Shown piece by piece: positions 61,299 through 64,000 of a DNA stretch of 64,000 nucleotides (within the stretch, counting starts at the first letter, position 1; each line of letters starts with the position of its first letter). The stretch is from positions 186,001-250,000 of the forward strand of contig QXJR01000008.1 in assembly GCA_020975725.1 (NCBI GenBank), in the 5' to 3' direction. The translations under genes were made by a program, and so were the position numbers. Origin of the DNA: Picocystis sp. L7. Taxonomy: Eukaryota > Chlorophyta > Picocystophyceae > Picocystales > Picocystaceae. The notes beneath the pieces are model-generated. The model was not told the origin of the DNA and did no database searches. It saw only the letters and a list, made by a program, of their open reading frames with translations.

Positions 61299-64000
61299 AG
61301 TTGAAAATCGTTCGTTTGTTGTTACTCTTGTGACCGCAGGATCTTGCAGCTACTAGTATTGCTGTTGCACTTGCTATATGTTCCACTGGTGTTGTGTCCA
61401 ACATCTAATCCCAGCAGATGTGGCTTAAGCCTCGATCAATTGAAGAAGCTTGCTGTGCTCAGGCCATTGTTTGCTGTTACCTGTGGAAATGGGTTCGTAC
61501 ATATTGGAGGGATGAAGTTCTTCACTGGCTATCCACACCCAAGAAGTCAAGTGCTCTCTCCTGACTTTTGTTGTAACTTGCGGAATTCTTTTATCGTACA
61601 CAACACTGTCTAATCACACTGGAAACATCAACCCACACCTGTACAAATACACCACAGGAGGAAAGTCAACCTTGCATTGGATAGCACATGGGCACTCGTG
61701 TCGTTGCTTCTTAAACCCTCTGGCAATCCAGATGACTGACTGATGTTCACTTTTTGATAAATATACTCGATGCAACCGTAACAACAAAAGCTTCTCTTGA
61801 AGTGCATAGGTAGTACTTAGCATTCAGGCAGAGTTCAAATCCCCCCTTGCACGTAGTAGCTTTCTCCCATGCAAGAACTGTGTTTTCTCATCTAATCACT
61901 TGAGAATAATGAGTGTGGTGGAATCACAAAAATACCTCTTCGGTGTAGCCAATGCTGGTACGAGATTGCTCCCCAAGGCTCGGAGGAGATGTCCAGCCTG
62001 GTTGGGTAAGAATGCCTTTGAATATTGACTGAAGGTCCACCAATGATTTTACTAAGTTTGCCACTCAATCCATAATAATTGGCATGCACTTGAAAGATGA
62101 CAAAACACTGGCAGGTATGATACAATTAGGTGACATCACCACATAAAAGGAACTAAATTTTCAAGCAATAGATGCTTTGGGAGGGCTCGATTGATAAGCT
62201 TGGAATAGGGAATGTCGGTGTCTTTGTGTAGCGCTTGGCTTTGAGAGGAAGGCCAACCTTCTCAATATCAAGGTTAGGAAAATGATACGATGATGGAATT
62301 ACATTCAAAGACATCGCCTCTAGAGCGGATATAATATGGAGATATGGAGGATTGCACGTAGCTATTCGGGGAAGGTCCTTTCACTTGAGAAAGCTATGTA
62401 GACTGACGGATGCACGTGTCAAAAAATATATCCATAACTAGTGAATAAAGTATAGTGTGTGCAATATGAGCATTGTTCTAACGTATTTGACTAGATAATA
62501 CGAGATGAATGTGCGAAAGTAAACAGCAAGTACTTATGATCAATATTTCCTTTGCTAGTTGATATGAAACATTGATTGTGTGATTGGTGGATTGCACAAC
62601 AAATTGCCTAGCAATGCTTTTATTTCATCATGTGCATTGTGTAGACCAAAGTTGTGTATATGCGTTTTAACCCTAAAAAAAATTCGTATCAATGATCACA
62701 ACGAAAATCTAGTAAAGAATTTCAAAATAAGTATAAGATAGTCATGGGAAATGATGAAGCTGCAATAGAGGTTGTCGCTATCCATTTGGAAGTAAGGAAG
62801 ACATTGCATTTCTCTTGTTCCCACTTGTAGTTTGTCGTTTTGTCCCCCAATCCAATGTATTTGAAATGACTCAACTTAGAATATTCTAGTGATCGGGCTA
62901 CCATGATTGAATGGTTTTATCTTCGGCAAAGAAGTCCACTTGCTAAAAGTCAAGTGAAGCTTGTTTGTAGCAAAGCCTCGTGGGTTAAGGTTTTGTCCTA
63001 CACCTCTCTATTGCTTTTGCTAAGTGCTACACCTTGAATTCCGACAGTGCACAATGTGTGGCAGTTTGACCTCCCGTGGATTTGTAAGAGCAGTCCTTGA
63101 TGTTGTTATCAATCTCTTTCATTAGCAATTGCGGACCATCTTTGCACTTCTTAACATATTTTTTGGTTGAAATTGGACAATCCCTGCTTGCACGTTGTTT
63201 AGTGGAACAATTTCACGAAAAGTAAACATTTTTGACTGTTCTTGAATCAGGCAAATCACCGAAGCGAGGAATCACCTAAGGTAGAGTCGATCGAGCACTC
63301 GTTCGTCTCAAGTTAGCAATGGTGTAATGAATGACACCCATCGTTGCTGGACATACCATTGTGAACCATCCGCATCACGACCATACCTTTCCTCTAAACA
63401 AGCTAGTTTTACGAGGTATTCTTACACCATGTGAAAGGGAAACTTCACGCATAATCAACCTTTAGCTTGACCCTTTTTTTGGATGGCTATGTGAAGCCCC
63501 AAATTCTTAGTAGCCTTTTGAAGACTTGTTCTTTTACAAGGGCATGTCAAGACATGTCTCAATCAAAGCACTTGTAGCTACTTGCCAAGGCAACTCCACA
63601 CAAAATCCTTTTGGCAGAGGGTATAACGCAATTGCAATGAACTAGGCATCGCTACATCATAAAGACATACCATATAAAACGCCTTATTTTTGGTGTGCGT
63701 ATGTAGATGCCTAGGCGCGAGTCCAATGACTTCAAGGAAGCTTGTGTCAATCACTACCACAATATATCCCATAGCCACAATGCTACATGTCGAACTCTTG
63801 AGTGTAACGGTCGTTTCTTAGAACGCTAATTCAAACAATGCTACGTTGAAGGTAACTTTGCTCGCCACAATCCTATACCACGAGCTACCAAAGTGAGCGG
63901 AGAGCAGGTCTAAGAGGCAGTTGACTTCCTCATAGAGCATAAAACCACATCCATTTCAGAGCTCCACGCTCACCTTGAAGCCACGTTTGACGACTTCGAC
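61299..64000. other. AT-rich tail of the window, no gene recognised
   Basis: The first few hundred bases are the GIF 3' flank. The remainder is AT-rich with short frames only. A minus-strand frame at 63578-63778 and one at 61892-62125 look weakly protein-like without family match. No RNA gene seen. Confidence 0.4.

Noticed and set aside
61892-62125. Minus-strand frame with SEPWGAISYQHWLHRRG
   Set aside because: Isolated, stop-bounded, no family recognised.
63578-63778. Possible second piggyBac fragment (MGYIVVVIDTSFLEVIG)
   Set aside because: Only vague resemblance to the VKT block; no DES or YNxxVD blocks nearby.
1-64000. CRISPR array, prokaryotic operon or phage island
   Set aside because: No regularly spaced repeats; genes have introns, transit peptides and eukaryote-only families.

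Overview
This is nuclear DNA from a green, plant-lineage eukaryote, most likely an early-diverging streptophyte alga (Klebsormidium / Chlorokybus / Mesostigma grade). The best evidence is a nuclear rbcS gene. Its mature protein has the short, land-plant-type loop (motif [13 protein letters not shown]) rather than the longer chlorophyte loop. A GIF/AN3 coactivator, a plant-type serine decarboxylase, an SDG40-like SET protein and a primer-binding site matching plant tRNA-Lys(CUU) agree with this. The species itself is inference. Most genes read as one uninterrupted exon. Two (rbcS and serine decarboxylase) have a single short intron with clear GT...AG borders.

Layout. From 0 to 14 kb the DNA is gene-dense with mostly alternating strands: the 3' end of a LamG/cysteine-rich membrane protein, ornithine aminotransferase, a SWIM zinc-finger protein, a small plastid-type protein, a CWF19-like RRM/CwfJ protein, a decayed Fanzor (eukaryotic TnpB-like) locus, NAA35 of the NatC acetyltransferase, a LYR/PPR-like protein and a bZIP factor. 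From 14.2 to 18.4 kb it is a gene desert. From 18.4 to 34 kb it is dense again: CMSS1, a membrane RING-H2 protein, an alpha/beta hydrolase with an odd nucleophile site, a coiled-coil protein, USP39/SAD1 with a SAP domain, a SET protein, an RCC1 propeller protein, peroxisomal 3-ketoacyl-CoA thiolase, glyoxalase II and a small membrane protein. A whole-looking Copia element lies at 34.1-39.0 kb, followed by rbcS. A second desert runs from 41 to 47 kb. Next come a P-loop kinase, serine decarboxylase and an NAD(P)-binding SDR (47-52 kb), a decayed piggyBac-like transposon (52.9-55.2 kb), a second whole-looking Copia on the minus strand (55.7-60.6 kb) and the GIF coactivator gene. The window ends in AT-rich DNA without a recognisable gene.

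Genes sit in head-to-head pairs with roughly 0.2-1.2 kb between start codons, and in tail-to-tail pairs with about 80-140 bp between stops, or overlapping in one case. They do not form one pathway. They are housekeeping functions: carbon fixation, amino-acid and ethanolamine metabolism, peroxisomal beta-oxidation, methylglyoxal detoxification, N-terminal acetylation, pre-mRNA splicing and ribosome biogenesis. The most unusual items are the Fanzor relic, the half-tRNA-Lys primer sites shared by two otherwise different Copia families, insertion of both Copias about 300 bp upstream of host start codons, the Glu at the nucleophile position of the alpha/beta hydrolase, and the exact placement of the rbcS intron between transit peptide and mature protein.
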